Origin: Marinovum sp.
GTDB taxonomy: Bacteria > Pseudomonadota > Alphaproteobacteria > Rhodobacterales > Rhodobacteraceae
NCBI GenBank assembly: GCA_022447495.1
Contig: JAKVBH010000011.1
Location: 132,991 to 196,990, forward strand
Length of the DNA stretch: 64,000 bases
Direction: 5' to 3'
Part shown: positions 18,877 to 27,551 of the stretch, piece after piece
Numbering within the stretch: the first letter of the stretch is position 1
How the letters are laid out: the number at the start of each line of letters is the position of its first letter
Program-made: the position numbers and the translations under genes
Notes under the pieces: model-generated
The model's database searches: none
What the model was told of the DNA's origin: nothing
What the model saw: only the letters and a program-made list of their open reading frames with translations

Positions 18877-19444
18877 CGAGCGCCAAACGGTCCGTAGGCG
18901 CTGTAGGCGATCGTCAACTTTCAAAGGTGCGCAAAAGCGTTAAAGGTGCATGTCCATTGACGTCTCAATAAAGCGAATATGCCGAAAAGGCGCTGGTCCA
19001 CCAACCAAACACGCTTGAGGGTAGAACGCGCACTACCAGATAAAATCCTCTCCTTTGACTTTGAATCAGTCGTAATTTGAGACGACAAAGACCCCTACAT
19101 TGAAAGATGAAAAATGCACGTCCCATCACATGGGCTTCCGCGAACGGTATGGCACCGCGGGCTTCCAAAGAAACAATATGGACGTTCATGCGGCCGTTGT
19201 CAGGAATGTTCCAACCGCCACCAAGGCTCAGCTCGCATCGGTAACACAAAAACGACGCGGCAACCCTCGATAATGACCAAACCAGAATTCAAACCCAAAG
19301 GCGGAACCAGTTCTGCAAGCCTTTGGTCACGATAACCGTCATCGTGCCGCGCAGTAGGACCGCATAAGAACCCAAGAAAATTGAGCTCTATCACAAGTTG
19401 ATTTCGGGGCCGGCACTCAACGGGTGTTGACGGGCCTTCGGTGC
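18877..19444. other. 568-bp convergent intergenic region, no gene recognised
   Basis: This lies between the 3' ends of the hybrid kinase and yaaA. Open frames up to about 94 codons occur, but none has a convincing ribosome-binding site, codon pattern or motif. A 20-codon frame at 19273-19335 (MTKPEFKPKGGTSSASLWSR) is the most protein-like, but nothing else supports it. No clear intrinsic terminator was found for either flanking gene. Confidence 0.4.
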
Positions 19445-20221
19445 TTATGCCGCCATCGCTGCGTCACGCAGAAAAACTGGCGCTTCCGGGGTCGAGCGTT
19501 CGGCGTCGAAGGCATAGCCATCGATATCAAACGCATGAAGGTCAGAAGGTGCGGTCAGTGCGTTTTGCACGATATATCGAGCCATCGCACCGCGTGCGCG
19601 CTTTGCAAAGAAGCTGATGGTTTTCGCTACCCCCCCTTTCACTTCAAGAAACTGAGGCGTGACGACGTTCAGTCTGAGCGCTTTGCGGTCAACTGCACCA
19701 AAATACTCTTGGCTCGCACAATTGACCAAGGTGTCGGTCCCCAAATCCACAGCGTCTGCGTTTAAAGACACAGCGATTTGGTCGCGCCAGTAAGCATAGA
19801 GCGAGGCGCCGCGACGTGTTTTAAGACGGCTACCCATCTCCAATCGATACGGTTGGATCGCGTCTAGTGGTCGCAAAACGCCGTAGAGCCCAGACAAAAT
19901 CCTAAGATGCGACTGCGCCCGCGCCACATCAGCCTCAGAAAAACTGCGTGCGTCCAAGCCCTGGTACGTATCTCCAGCAAAAGCGAACATTGCGGAGCGT
20001 GTGTCGTCTGTGTTGGGCTCATCTTGAAACGCGCGGAACCGATCGCGATTGAGGCGCGCCAAGTCGTCGGACAAATCCATCAAGCTTTTGAGATCTCTCA
20101 GGGTCAGGTTCCGCGCCGATTTCGCCAAACGCACGGCATCCGCCTGCATGGCTGGTGTAGTTTGCTCAATATTTTGTTCAGTCCAATCCAGCCGCTTGGC
20201 TGGAGAAACCACGACTAACAC
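19445..20221 (-). CDS. yaaA: Peroxide stress protein YaaA
   Basis: The 258-residue protein matches the YaaA/DUF328 family, which in E. coli lowers intracellular iron damage during hydrogen peroxide stress. Family signatures are VVSPAKRLDW at the N-terminus, FAFAGDTYQGLDA, HLRILSGLYGVLRPLD, PYRLEMGSRL, NCASQEYF and ISFFAKRARGAMARYI. It is cytoplasmic. It lies 32 nt downstream of recQ on the same strand, so the two may share a transcript that would link oxidative stress with DNA repair; that link is inference. Confidence 0.93.
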   Translation of the reverse strand: MLVVVSPAKRLDWTEQNIEQTTPAMQADAVRLAKSARNLTLRDLKSLMDLSDDLARLNRDRFRAFQDEPNTDDTRSAMFAFAGDTYQGLDARSFSEADVARAQSHLRILSGLYGVLRPLDAIQPYRLEMGSRLKTRRGASLYAYWRDQIAVSLNADAVDLGTDTLVNCASQEYFGAVDRKALRLNVVTPQFLEVKGGVAKTISFFAKRARGAMARYIVQNALTAPSDLHAFDIDGYAFDAERSTPEAPVFLRDAAMAA

Positions 20222-20253
20222 GGGGTCGCCTCCTCATTTTACATAGACTACAG

Positions 20254-22302
20254 CTAGGACGCTTTTTGCAAAACGTCCAGAAATGCTGCCGCAAATCGCT
20301 CGGCTCGTTTGTCACCCAAAATGCGGGCCATCTCGGCGAGCTCTTGGGGTTGAGCTTCTGCCACCTTCGCCAATTGAGACGCCGAGCACGTCATGGGCTT
20401 CAATGTGCCACATGATCCTCGCGACATGCGGGTTTGTGCCTCGAGCAAATCATCGTAAACGGGGCCAGCATCCTTCCCGGCCAATTTGCGACGCGCTGGG
20501 TGTTGGGATGGCGGAGCATCCCCAGCGACAACAGCCAGGAAATCAGAGCCATAGCGCTCGAGCTTTTTGGCCCCGACACCGCTGATCCGTGCCATGGCGT
20601 CGAGCGTTGTAGGCCGTGTTTCGGCCATTTCAATCAATGTGCGGTCGTTGAAGATGATATAGGCCGGGAGCGCGGCGGCTTCTGCCAGAACGCGACGTTT
20701 GGCTTTGAGCGCAGACAAGAGCGGCGCATCCTCTTCAGAGACCATCATTTTGGCAATGGGGCGATCTTTGGTTTGGGCGCGGCGCAACGCATCTTTGCGC
20801 AATTCAACTTTAGCTTCACCACGCAAAATCGGTCGCGCGGCATCAGTCATCCTCAAGGCACCATGGCGTTCGGGATCGGGGCGCATCAAGTCGTGGCCCA
20901 TCATTTGCCGAAAGATTGCCTGCCACACTTTGCGATCATATTCGCGCCCCACGCCGAAGGTCGGGAGTGCGTCGTGTCCACGCATACGCACCTTGTCCGT
21001 CAACGTCCCCAAAAGGATGTCGATCAAGTGGCCAGCGCCGAACATTTCTCCGGTGCGCAACGCCGCCGAAAGCGCTTTGCGCACGGCTTGTGTCCCGTCA
21101 AATACCTCTGGCGGCGTGTCACAGAGATCACAGTTGCTGCATGGCTCCGACGTTTCGCCAAAATAGGTCAGCAGACGTTGTCGGCGACATCCATGGGTTT
21201 CGGCCAGGCCAAGTAATGCGTTTAAACGCCCATGATCCGCATGACGACGTTCTGGCGGTGCTAAACCTTCATCAATTTGCGCGCGTCTTAGACGAATGTC
21301 ATCGGACCCAAATAGAGTGAGCGTTTCTGCTGGTGCGCCGTCGCGACCCGCGCGACCAATTTCCTGGTAATAACTTTCAATAGACTTGGGCAAATCCGCG
21401 TGGGCGACCCAACGGATATCCGGTTTATCGACACCCATGCCAAAGGCGACAGTGGCCACAACGATCAATCCATCTTCGCGAGCAAACCGCGTTTCAACGG
21501 CCCGACGGTCATCGGCTTCCATTCCACCATGATAATGACACGCGTTATGGCCATCATCTCGCAGACCTTGGGCCAATGTCTCGGTCTTGGCCCGCGTGCC
21601 GCAGTAGACGATGCCGGATTGTCCTCGACGGGCGTCGGCAAATCCTAGAATTTGAGTTCGGGGTTTGTCTTTAGGTGCAAACGCGAGATGAATGTTTGGG
21701 CGATCAAACCCACGCAAAAAAGACGTGGGCGCACTCCCATCGAACAGGCGCGCAACAATTTCGGCGCGGGTCTCGGAATCTGCGGTAGCGGTGAAGGCCG
21801 CAAGCGGCACATCTAGTGCACGGCGCAGTTCCCCAATTCGCAAGTAATCCGGGCGAAAATCGTGTCCCCATTGGCTAACACAATGGGCCTCGTCCACGGC
21901 AATCATCGACACACCTGACCGGCGGAGCATGGATACCACGCCACCCGACGCCAGCCGTTCGGGGGCCACGTACAACAATTTGAGCGAACCGTCTTCCAGC
22001 GCAGACCACACCGCGTCGTTTTCTTCCGGCGTATTGCCTGATGTCAGCGCTCCCGCCGCGACGCCTACCTCGCGAAGCCCCCGGACTTGGTCTCGCATAA
22101 GCGCGATCAAAGGCGACACCACGAGGGTCACGCCCTCTCGAATCAAAGCAGGAAGCTGATAACACAGCGATTTACCACCGCCCGTTGGCATAATCGCCAA
22201 AACCGGCTGGCCCGCGACCACAGCGTCCACGATCTCTTCTTGACCCGGACGGTACCCGTCGAATCCAAAAACGTCCCGCAAAATTGCTTGGGTGCCTGTC
22301 AT
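20254..22302 (-). CDS. recQ: ATP-dependent DNA helicase RecQ
   Basis: A 3'-to-5' DNA helicase that acts in recombination and stalled-fork repair. The 682-residue protein has motif 0 and Walker A (FGFDGYRPGQEEI, MPTGGGKSLCYQLPAL), the DEAH box (IAVDEAHCVSQWGHDFRPDY), helicase motif VI (QEIGRAGRDG), and the zinc-binding cysteines of the RQC region (CRRQRLLTYFGE, CSNCDLC). A winged-helix segment follows, and two C-terminal HRDC-like stretches around LDAMARISGVGAKKLERYG. Length is slightly above that of E. coli RecQ. Confidence 0.97.
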   Translation of the reverse strand: MTGTQAILRDVFGFDGYRPGQEEIVDAVVAGQPVLAIMPTGGGKSLCYQLPALIREGVTLVVSPLIALMRDQVRGLREVGVAAGALTSGNTPEENDAVWSALEDGSLKLLYVAPERLASGGVVSMLRRSGVSMIAVDEAHCVSQWGHDFRPDYLRIGELRRALDVPLAAFTATADSETRAEIVARLFDGSAPTSFLRGFDRPNIHLAFAPKDKPRTQILGFADARRGQSGIVYCGTRAKTETLAQGLRDDGHNACHYHGGMEADDRRAVETRFAREDGLIVVATVAFGMGVDKPDIRWVAHADLPKSIESYYQEIGRAGRDGAPAETLTLFGSDDIRLRRAQIDEGLAPPERRHADHGRLNALLGLAETHGCRRQRLLTYFGETSEPCSNCDLCDTPPEVFDGTQAVRKALSAALRTGEMFGAGHLIDILLGTLTDKVRMRGHDALPTFGVGREYDRKVWQAIFRQMMGHDLMRPDPERHGALRMTDAARPILRGEAKVELRKDALRRAQTKDRPIAKMMVSEEDAPLLSALKAKRRVLAEAAALPAYIIFNDRTLIEMAETRPTTLDAMARISGVGAKKLERYGSDFLAVVAGDAPPSQHPARRKLAGKDAGPVYDDLLEAQTRMSRGSCGTLKPMTCSASQLAKVAEAQPQELAEMARILGDKRAERFAAAFLDVLQKAS

Positions 22303-22384
22303 GTCTTGTTGGTTTTGTGAGGTCTGCTCCTGAACAAAACAGTCTCACACCACCATCACGTTGACAAGCCTAGGGGCGCATACC

Positions 22385-22675
22385 CTAACCGAAAAAGAAC
22401 CCGGCATTGTTCTGCAAAATAATCCGCAGTGAGTAGACAGCAATCAATGCCACAAGTGGCGCGAGGTCGAGGCCACCCATGTTGGGCAGGAACCGTCGGA
22501 TGGGTGCATACATCGGCTCCACCAGCCGGTTAAGTCCATACCACATCTGGGCCACGAATTGCTGATGCAGATTGAGCACCTGGAAATTGATCAGCCAGGA
22601 CATGATCACGTGCACGATGATCAGGAACCACGCCACATCGAGCAGGAGCATCAAAATCTGAAAAAGTGATTGCAT
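22385..22675 (-). CDS. YggT family membrane protein
   Basis: The 96-residue protein has two hydrophobic helices (about 5-27 and 65-88) linked by NFQVLNLHQQFVAQ and the family signature RLVEPMYAPIRRFLPNMGGLDLAPL. YggT proteins are inner-membrane proteins of unclear role, linked to cell division, osmotic tolerance or cofactor/haem maturation in different bacteria. The open frame extends to 22819, but ATG 22675 has GGAGG 8 nt upstream and matches the family N-terminus. It is divergent from the thioesterase gene. Confidence 0.9.
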   Translation of the reverse strand: MQSLFQILMLLLDVAWFLIIVHVIMSWLINFQVLNLHQQFVAQMWYGLNRLVEPMYAPIRRFLPNMGGLDLAPLVALIAVYSLRIILQNNAGFFFG

Positions 22676-22793
22676 GCTAAGCACCTCCAGGTTGACCGAC
22701 ACATATGGTGCGCCGCGGCGAGGGGCAAGTGCCGCAAGGTGACACTTGACCCTCAAGACCTCGCGCGTCACTTCCGCCACAAGGAGCCTTGCC

Positions 22794-23336
22794 ATGTACC
22801 CATATGTTCGCCTGACCAAAGAAATGATGCGTGTGCGGTCGATGCCACGGATTGATTTGTTTGATACCCATGTGTCGCATCACATCGTTTGGCCCCAAGA
22901 CATCGACATGTTTGTCGAACTCAATAACGGGCGGACATTGACGATGTATGACCTTGGTCGCGTTCCGCTGGCCCTGCGCATCGGTTTGATCGACGTTTTG
23001 AAACGTGAAAAATGGACCCTTACCGTGGCAGGGGCTTCGGTTCGCTGGCGGCGCCGGGTGCGTCCATTTGAAAAAATCGAAATGCGCACGCGCGCCATCA
23101 CGTTTGACGACAAATTCGCCTATCTCGAACAATCTATGTGGAAGAAAAACGGTGAATGCGCGAACCACGGCATGCTACGCACGGCGGTCACCGACAAAAA
23201 TGGCATCGTTACCGTAGACAGGTTGCTCGCCGCATTTGGCGAAAATGTGATGGCCCCGCCGATGCCGGATTGGGTGCGCGCGTGGGCGAATGCAGATGCT
23301 TTGCGCCCCTGGCCACCCATGCAAGACGGGGTCTGA
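22794..23336 (+). CDS. Acyl-CoA thioesterase-like hotdog protein
   Basis: The 180-residue cytoplasmic protein resembles the 4HBT_2-type hotdog thioesterases. It shows VWPQDIDMFVELNNGRTLT, in place of the usual xxDxxHxNN, then RWRRRVRPFEKIEMRTR and a central DDKFAYLEQSMWKKNG strand. The substrate is unknown. ATG 22794 has AGGAG 7 nt upstream; an earlier ATG at 22746 has none. The MFS transporter gene follows after 64 nt. Confidence 0.78.
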   Translation: MYPYVRLTKEMMRVRSMPRIDLFDTHVSHHIVWPQDIDMFVELNNGRTLTMYDLGRVPLALRIGLIDVLKREKWTLTVAGASVRWRRRVRPFEKIEMRTRAITFDDKFAYLEQSMWKKNGECANHGMLRTAVTDKNGIVTVDRLLAAFGENVMAPPMPDWVRAWANADALRPWPPMQDGV

Positions 23337-23400
23337 CACCGTTAAATTCCTTGCTCTGTCGGCTCCCATTCGCTTAGCTGCGCTTAAAACAGGGGTCAGC

Positions 23401-24756
23401 ATGAGCATTTCTAAAAAACGCATCTGGGGTTGGTACTTTTTCGATTGGGCGAGCCAACCATACAACACCTTGTTGATGACCTTTATTTTCGGTCCATATT
23501 TTGCCTCTATCGCGTCTGATTACTTCCTATCGACTGGATTAAAAGAAACCGCAGCGGACGCACGGGCCCAGACGATGTGGTCGTGGACTCTCGCCGCTGT
23601 CGGCTTGATGGTAGGGCTGTGCGCTCCGATTTTTGGCGCCATCGCCGATACGTCAGGTCGCAAAATTCCATGGGTCGCGATGTTCTCGGTTCTGTGTTTT
23701 CTGGGCGCGCTTGGTATTTGGTACACGATGCCAGATGGATCCAACCTCGTTTGGGGGCTTATGTGTTTCGCAGTGGCGTTTGCCGGCGCTGAGTTTGCAT
23801 TTATTTTCGTGAATTCCCAACTGCCGTCGGTTTGCACCGAAGAAGACATGGGCAAAGTGTCCGGCATGGGGTTTGCCTTTGGTTACGCGGGCGGCTTGAT
23901 CGGCCTTTTCATTATGCTTTTGCTCTTTGTGGAGCAAGGATCGGGTAAAACCCTTATTGGGCTTGATCCTGCCTTTGGTTTGGACGCGGATAAACTCGAA
24001 GGCACACGTTTTGTCGGTCCTTTCACCGCCATCTGGTTTGCGATTTTTACGATCCCCTATTTCCTGTGGGTTAAAGACACGGGCCCTGAACTTGCCGGAA
24101 ATGTTCGTCAGGCGCTCGCCGCGCTTTGGGCATTGATCAAGAGCCTCCGCCTTCGCAAAAGCCTCACCAACTATCTTGTATCATCGATGTTCTATCGCGA
24201 TGCGCTCAATGGGCTTTACGGTTTTGGCGGCACCTACGCCGTGCTCGTCCTAGACTGGGAAATAACGCAGATCGGTATTTTTGGCATCGTGGGCGCCGCA
24301 ACGGCCGTGGTCTTTAGCTGGATTGGAGGAAGACTTGACAGCCGGTTCGGGCCAAAGCCGGTGATCACGGCGGCAATTTTGGTTCTAATTGCGGTTTGTA
24401 TCGTGGTTTTGTCGATGTCTCGCGAAAGCTTCATGGGCATGCAATTGGCCGAAGGCTCATCGTTGCCAGACCAAGTGTTCTTTGTCTGCGGCGCATTGAT
24501 CGGCGGGATGGGCGGTGTTTTGCAAGCCGCATCACGCACACTGATGGCGCGCCATACTTCTGAGAAAGACGTGACCGAGCTCTTTGGCCTTTATGGCCTC
24601 GCCGGTCGGGCAACTGCGTTTATGGCGCCTTGGTTGATCGGGGTCGTGACCGCAATCACAGAGTCGGCCCGCCTTGGCATCTCACCTCTCGTCATACTTT
24701 TCGTGATCGGGCTATTCTTGCTACGCTACGTGAACCCTCAGGGAGGACAGGCCTAG
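23401..24756 (+). CDS. MFS transporter, UMF1/Atg22-like
   Basis: This 451-residue protein of about 12 transmembrane helices belongs to the Atg22-like branch of the major facilitator superfamily. It is identified by the N-terminal WGWYFFDWASQPYNTLLMTF and FGPYFAS, the GLCAPIFGAIADTSGRKIPW loop and a C-terminal MARHTSEKDVTELFGLYGLA. Fungal Atg22 exports amino acids from vacuoles; the bacterial substrate is not known. Start ATG 23401 is favoured over upstream options because the family N-terminus begins there. Its stop codon overlaps the GTG start of mepA by one base. Confidence 0.88.
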   Translation: MSISKKRIWGWYFFDWASQPYNTLLMTFIFGPYFASIASDYFLSTGLKETAADARAQTMWSWTLAAVGLMVGLCAPIFGAIADTSGRKIPWVAMFSVLCFLGALGIWYTMPDGSNLVWGLMCFAVAFAGAEFAFIFVNSQLPSVCTEEDMGKVSGMGFAFGYAGGLIGLFIMLLLFVEQGSGKTLIGLDPAFGLDADKLEGTRFVGPFTAIWFAIFTIPYFLWVKDTGPELAGNVRQALAALWALIKSLRLRKSLTNYLVSSMFYRDALNGLYGFGGTYAVLVLDWEITQIGIFGIVGAATAVVFSWIGGRLDSRFGPKPVITAAILVLIAVCIVVLSMSRESFMGMQLAEGSSLPDQVFFVCGALIGGMGGVLQAASRTLMARHTSEKDVTELFGLYGLAGRATAFMAPWLIGVVTAITESARLGISPLVILFVIGLFLLRYVNPQGGQA

Positions 24757-25682
24757 TGATCTCTCGCATCGGACTGCTGTTGATTGCTTCTATCGCCCTG
24801 GGCAGCTGTGGTGATGACAGCGTAGAACGCCCAAGGTTGAGTTCGCAAAAGACAATCGGCAGTTCTCTTGGCGTTTTATCGACCAAGGCCGCTAAGCAAC
24901 TTTTCGGAGCCAAAGCACAACCGTCGGAGCAAAATTCAGCGCCCTTTGGCGGATATGCCAAAGGGTGCCTCGCGGGCGGCGTTCAATTGCCGGAAACGGG
25001 TCCCACATGGCAAGCGATGCGCCTAAGCCGAAACCGCAATTGGGGACATCCTGAGCTCATTGACTATGTGAAAAAGCTGTCCCGCTTTGCGGCAACGCAG
25101 CCGGGGTGGGATGGGCTATATGTTGGCGATCTGTCGCAACCTCGTGGCGGTCCAATGCTAACTGGCCATCGCAGTCACCAGATTGGTTTGGACGCCGACA
25201 TATGGCTGCGCCCAGCCAACGACCTCAATTTGTCGCGTACGCAACGCGAGAACATCTCGTCGATCTCATTGCGCCGCGCCAAAGGAGCCTACACCAACGA
25301 CAACTGGACCCAACAGCATTTCGAAATCCTACGTAAGGCTGCAAAAGATCCTCGCGTTGCACGCATTTTCATTTTCCCGGGCGCAAAGGTCAAAATGTGT
25401 GGGATGGAAACAGATGACCGGCGTTGGCTCAATAAAATCCGACCCTGGTGGGGACATCACTATCATTTCCATGTGCGTCTCACATGCCCAGATGGCATGG
25501 CAGGTTGCGTGAATCAGCCAGCACCCCCCAAAGGGGATGGATGCGCGGACGCCGAGGAATGGGTGCGCAACATTCTTAATCCGCCACCCCCAGATCCAAA
25601 CCCAAAGCCCCAGACACCGCGTCGCGAATTGCAAATGGCTGATCTTCCTTCTCAATGCGCCGCCGTCTTGCAATCGCGCTAA
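24756..25682 (+). CDS. mepA: Penicillin-insensitive murein endopeptidase, lipoprotein form
   Basis: A peptidoglycan D,D-endopeptidase of the LAS family that cleaves crosslinks in the periplasm. The 308-residue protein starts at GTG 24756, preceded by GGGAGG and overlapping the MFS stop codon. It has a signal with a lipobox (IASIALGSC, Cys near residue 17), so it is probably lipid-anchored. Metal-binding motifs are HRSHQIGLDADIW and WWGHHYHFHVRLTCP, with conserved cysteines nearby (KGCL, MCGM, GCADAEEW). A Pro-rich stretch (PPPPDPNPKPQTP) lies near the C-terminus. The downstream phytase-like gene starts inside its last 28 bp. Confidence 0.94.
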   Translation: MISRIGLLLIASIALGSCGDDSVERPRLSSQKTIGSSLGVLSTKAAKQLFGAKAQPSEQNSAPFGGYAKGCLAGGVQLPETGPTWQAMRLSRNRNWGHPELIDYVKKLSRFAATQPGWDGLYVGDLSQPRGGPMLTGHRSHQIGLDADIWLRPANDLNLSRTQRENISSISLRRAKGAYTNDNWTQQHFEILRKAAKDPRVARIFIFPGAKVKMCGMETDDRRWLNKIRPWWGHHYHFHVRLTCPDGMAGCVNQPAPPKGDGCADAEEWVRNILNPPPPDPNPKPQTPRRELQMADLPSQCAAVLQSR

Positions 25683-26532
25683 CGCTTTGGGCCGCGATGG
25701 CACCAGCGGAGACTGCTCGACATCTTCAAACGCTACAATGGCGCATGGAGAACGAGCCAAACTTTGGCGGTATCTCTGGGTTTGACTACTTCGACGATGG
25801 ATCGCGCTTTCTTGCAGTGACGGATCGCGGGTATTGGTTGCCCGGCAGCGTGATCCGCTACGCTGGTCGAATCGTGCGAATCGAGACCAGTGAACTAAAG
25901 CCTCTTCGAGATGGGCAGGGAAATCTGTCCCGCGACAGCGACAGCGAAGGCGTCGCGCTACATGTATCAGGCGCAGCATACATTTATCAGGCGCAGCATA
26001 CATTTCGATGGAAGGCTTACGGCGCATCCGTCGGTATCTCGATATGTCCCGAGGGACTAACCTACCGCAAGATCCGCGATTTCGAACCTATGATGGGAAC
26101 GCCGCATTCGAAGCGTTGGCTGTCGACAATGACGGCGTGATTTACACGCTTCCTGAGCGGTCCGGGGGACTCGGCTTTGATTTCCCAATATATCGGTTCA
26201 CGAATGGAACCTGGGATGTGTTTGGGCACGTTCCAAGAAAGGCGGGTTTTCTTCCGGTGGGCGCCGACTTTGGCCCAGACGGTCGGTTTTATCTTCTGGA
26301 ACGCGCGTTCAATGGCTTCGGTTTTCGAAGCCATGTACGACGCTTTGCATTTACCGACGACGGTCCGGGGGTGGGCGAGACATTACTTACGACACCCTTC
26401 GGGCGGCACGGCAACCTGGAAGCCATTGCGATTTCTGAAACCGACGACGGCTTGAGAGCGACGCTCTTGGCAGACGACAACTTCATGCCATTTCAGCGAT
26501 CGGAAATCGTCGAGTATTTTCTTGCAAAGTGA
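25655..26532 (+). pseudogene. Frameshifted esterase-like-activity-of-phytase family gene
   Basis: The first frame (25655-26140) begins MRRRLAIALTLWAAMAPAET, a signal peptide, and carries FGGISGFDYFDDGSRFLAVTDRGYW. The second (26008-26532) carries FEALAVDNDGVIYTLPERSG and ends LADDNFMPFQRSEIVEYFL. Both halves are characteristic of the periplasmic esterase/phytase-like beta-propeller family. They are joined by a 20-bp tandem duplication (25965-26004) that shifts the frame by two. Removing one copy restores a continuous protein of about 285 residues (SEGVALHVSGAAYISMEG). As sequenced, translation of the first frame ends at 26140. It could be a fresh pseudogene, a phase-variable gene or an assembly error. 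The start overlaps mepA. Confidence 0.85.
25965..26004. repeat. Two-copy 20-bp tandem repeat causing a frameshift
   Basis: The unit TATCAGGCGCAGCATACATT occurs twice back to back (25965-25984 and 25985-26004) with no mismatch. It lies within the coding region of the phytase-like gene. Since 20 is not a multiple of three, gain or loss of one copy switches the reading frame. Confidence 0.95.
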
Positions 26533-26538
26533 AGATTT

Positions 26539-26559
26539 GCCTGGCCGCAGGCTTGTTTT
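26539..26559 (+). terminator. Possible weak terminator after the phytase-like gene
   Basis: GCCTG-GCCG-CAGGC followed by TTGTTTT lies 7 nt after the stop codon. The 5-bp stem is short, so termination strength is doubtful. Confidence 0.35.
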
Positions 26560-26651
26560 GGGATAAAGCTCTGATTAAAGACGCAACGTCTGAGCTCTGA
26601 AATGCTGTACTCAGACCAAGTCGCCGCAACCTTGAGAAAACGGGCAAAATT

Positions 26652-27296
26652 ATGAACCGCGAACACATCCCCGGCATTATTGCCATGGCTACCATTGTTG
26701 TGGCCTCAAACATTCTTGTTCAATTCTTTGTCGGAGATTGGCTTACCTGGGGGGCGTTCACATATCCTTTCGCCTTCCTGGTCACTGACCTGATGAACCG
26801 AGCCTATGGCGCGTCCGCTGCACGACGCGTTGTTTTTGCTGGCTTTGTCGTCGGCATCATCTGTTCTTTGATCGGGACCCAAGTCACCGTTCAAATTGCC
26901 CCAGATTTTGCAGCGCCGGCGGTGACACTACGCATCGCAATTGGATCCGCTACCGCGTTCTTGGTGGCTCAACTCGTTGATGTTTCAGTCTTTGATAGGC
27001 TCCGTGAAGGGTCCTGGTGGCGTGCGCCTTTGGCATCCACTCTGATCGGCTCGACACTCGACACAGCCTTGTTCTTCTTTATTGCCTTTTCAGCCGGTGC
27101 GTCTGGCGTTTTGGGCGTGGACCACAACATCGATTACTTTAACGAAGTTGTCACCACGCCTTTTGGCCCCGAGTTGACGCGTTGGGTCGGGACGGCATCC
27201 GTCGATTGGTGCGTTAAAGTGGCGATTGCTCTATTCGCTTTGATCCCGTTTCGGATTTTGGTCAACCGGGCGCTGCAAAGACAGGCATCCGCCTAA
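26652..27296 (+). CDS. Queuosine precursor transporter (VUT/YhhQ family)
   Basis: The 214-residue integral membrane protein has about six hydrophobic helices and the family signatures ASNILVQF, TYPFAFLVTDLMNRAYG and RKAVFAGF-like (RRVVFAGFVVGI). It also has FLVAQLVDVSVFDRLR and STLIGSTLDTALFFFIAF. E. coli YhhQ imports 7-cyano/7-aminomethyl-deazaguanine for tRNA queuosine. I looked for a preQ1 riboswitch upstream and recognised none. A small inverted repeat (GTCTGAG...CTCAGAC, 26588-26616) lies in the leader. The gene is monocistronic by its surroundings. Confidence 0.9.
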   Translation: MNREHIPGIIAMATIVVASNILVQFFVGDWLTWGAFTYPFAFLVTDLMNRAYGASAARRVVFAGFVVGIICSLIGTQVTVQIAPDFAAPAVTLRIAIGSATAFLVAQLVDVSVFDRLREGSWWRAPLASTLIGSTLDTALFFFIAFSAGASGVLGVDHNIDYFNEVVTTPFGPELTRWVGTASVDWCVKVAIALFALIPFRILVNRALQRQASA

Positions 27297-27368
27297 AAAA
27301 GCTTTGCGTTTTGCCACAGTCGTGGCATGATTCGGTTGTGTCTTAAACAAACGAAAGGAGGTGATCCA

Positions 27369-27425
27369 GTGTCCAGAGAGGTATTGGAGAGAGGTGTCGG
27401 GACAGATCGGGAGACCCGCCTTTAG
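27369..27425 (+). CDS. 18-codon ORF with an exceptionally strong Shine-Dalgarno
   Basis: GTG at 27369 opens a frame of 18 codons (MSREVLERGVGTDRETRL) ending at TAG 27425. It is preceded at ideal spacing by GAAAGGAGGTGATCCAG, which is complementary over about 17 nt to the conserved 16S rRNA 3' end. An intrinsic terminator follows at 27498-27522, so this is likely a short transcript lying before arfB. The peptide is not recognised. It could be a leader peptide, a small regulatory RNA with anti-16S pairing, or a true small protein. Extreme SD complementarity is directly visible; function is not. Confidence 0.5.
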   Translation: MSREVLERGVGTDRETRL

Positions 27426-27497
27426 GCAGCCCTTTAGGCGAATGACTCATTAGATTTGGCAGCGGCCTCAACCGGCCCCGCCTCCGAAATTCTCGAA

Positions 27498-27522
27498 GGG
27501 TCGCCGAACGGCGGCCCTTTTT
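27498..27522 (+). terminator. Intrinsic terminator upstream of arfB
   Basis: GGGTCGCC-GAAC-GGCGGCCC forms a perfect 8-bp stem (one G-T pair) with a 4-nt loop and runs directly into TTTTT. It ends about 30 nt before the arfB start. It therefore closes the small-ORF transcript, or acts as an attenuator in the arfB leader. Confidence 0.85.
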
Positions 27523-27551
27523 ATATCTTACCTAGGAAAGTCCGTGATCCG

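Noticed and set aside
26540-26650. Possible preQ1 riboswitch before the queuosine-precursor transporter
   Set aside because: No preQ1-I or preQ1-II core was recognisable; only a 7-bp inverted repeat is present.
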